Part shown: positions 6,065 through 6,216 of the stretch, one piece after another
Numbering within the stretch: the first letter of the stretch is position 1
Layout: each line of letters opens with the position of its first letter
NCBI GenBank assembly: GCA_030609445.1
Contig: JAUWCF010000064.1
Coordinates: 1-6,216 of the forward strand
Length of the DNA stretch: 6,216 bases
From: Thermoplasmatota archaeon
GTDB taxonomy: Archaea > Thermoplasmatota > E2 > DHVEG-1
Reading direction: 5' to 3'
Program-made: the position numbers and the translations under genes
The notes under the pieces: model-generated
Told to the model about the DNA's origin: nothing
Databases searched by the model: none
The model's input: only the letters and a program-made list of their open reading frames with translations

Positions 6065-6216
6065 TTGAAAAAACTATTAGCAGTTGTTGGAATATGTATT
6101 TTTTTAGTAAGCATGACCGCTGGTGTAAGCATTGCTGATGTTAGTGAAGTAATGCAGCAAAATGAAAATAAAATTTCGATGCCGTTGTTTGATCCACCTA
6201 GTTATTTTGATCTGCG
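6065..6216 (+). CDS. Secreted protein, possibly a papain-like (C1) cysteine protease, 3' part beyond the window
   Basis: Fifty codons are visible, starting at TTG and still open at the right edge. Residues 1-24 form a clear signal peptide: KK, then LLAVVGICIFLVSMTAGVSIA, with likely cleavage before DVSE. The short mature part reads DVSEVMQQNENKISMPLF and then DPPSYFDLR. A P.(S/Y).FDLR string is typical of the mature N-terminus of papain-family proteases, where it precedes the VtPVkdQ and catalytic-Cys region. That region is not in the window, so the protease call is only an inference from this short match. The gene is divergent from the A/B operon and has its own TATA-like box and Shine-Dalgarno site, with a perfect 12-bp repeat just upstream of the promoter. 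If it is a protease, its proximity to surface-module proteins would hint at cell-envelope protein turnover. Confidence 0.7.
   Translation, partial: MKKLLAVVGICIFLVSMTAGVSIADVSEVMQQNENKISMPLFDPPSYFDL

Overview
This is an AT-rich window with four protein-coding genes and no RNA genes, CRISPR arrays or mobile elements that I can see. It looks archaeal. The likely start signals are G-rich Shine-Dalgarno runs (GGGGGT, GGGAG), AT-rich TATA-like boxes lie upstream of genes instead of bacterial -35/-10 pairs, a T-tract could serve as a terminator, and the predicted outer-surface domains are rich in N-glycosylation sequons. The N-terminus of the leftmost protein (signal peptide, then SPLFAVRSQRSV and YVGKG) reminds me of secreted proteins from uncultured Thermoplasmatota. 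That lineage call is from memory and is only an inference.

Layout. Positions 1-595 (minus) hold the 5' part of a gene for a small secreted or membrane-anchored protein that runs off the left edge. A 116-bp gap (596-711) carries a possible T-tract terminator for the upstream operon and a TATA/SD start region for the left gene. Positions 712-5884 (minus) hold a two-gene operon of large membrane proteins, here called A (3239-5884, 881 aa, first in the operon) and B (712-3237, 841 aa). They are separated by one base. Positions 5885-6064 are a divergent promoter region with two different pairs of short direct repeats, one pair directly upstream of each TATA-like box. Positions 6065-6216 (plus) are the start of a secreted protein, possibly a papain-like protease, that runs off the right edge.

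The main content is the A/B pair. The two proteins are divergent paralogues with the same unusual plan: about nine or ten N-terminal membrane segments, a large extracytoplasmic alpha/beta module, two more membrane segments, and a second extracytoplasmic alpha/beta module. The four modules resemble each other and look like the non-catalytic glutamine-amidotransferase-like fold found in GldG, DUF4350 and GIFT-type proteins. Only the first module of each protein keeps a strict GDHTD motif. Part of the membrane region has a layout reminiscent of exosortase/archaeosortase, but without the catalytic cysteine. A reasonable but unproven picture is a heteromeric cell-surface complex that binds or processes an envelope ligand such as a glycan or lipid-linked sugar, flanked by genes for other exported proteins.
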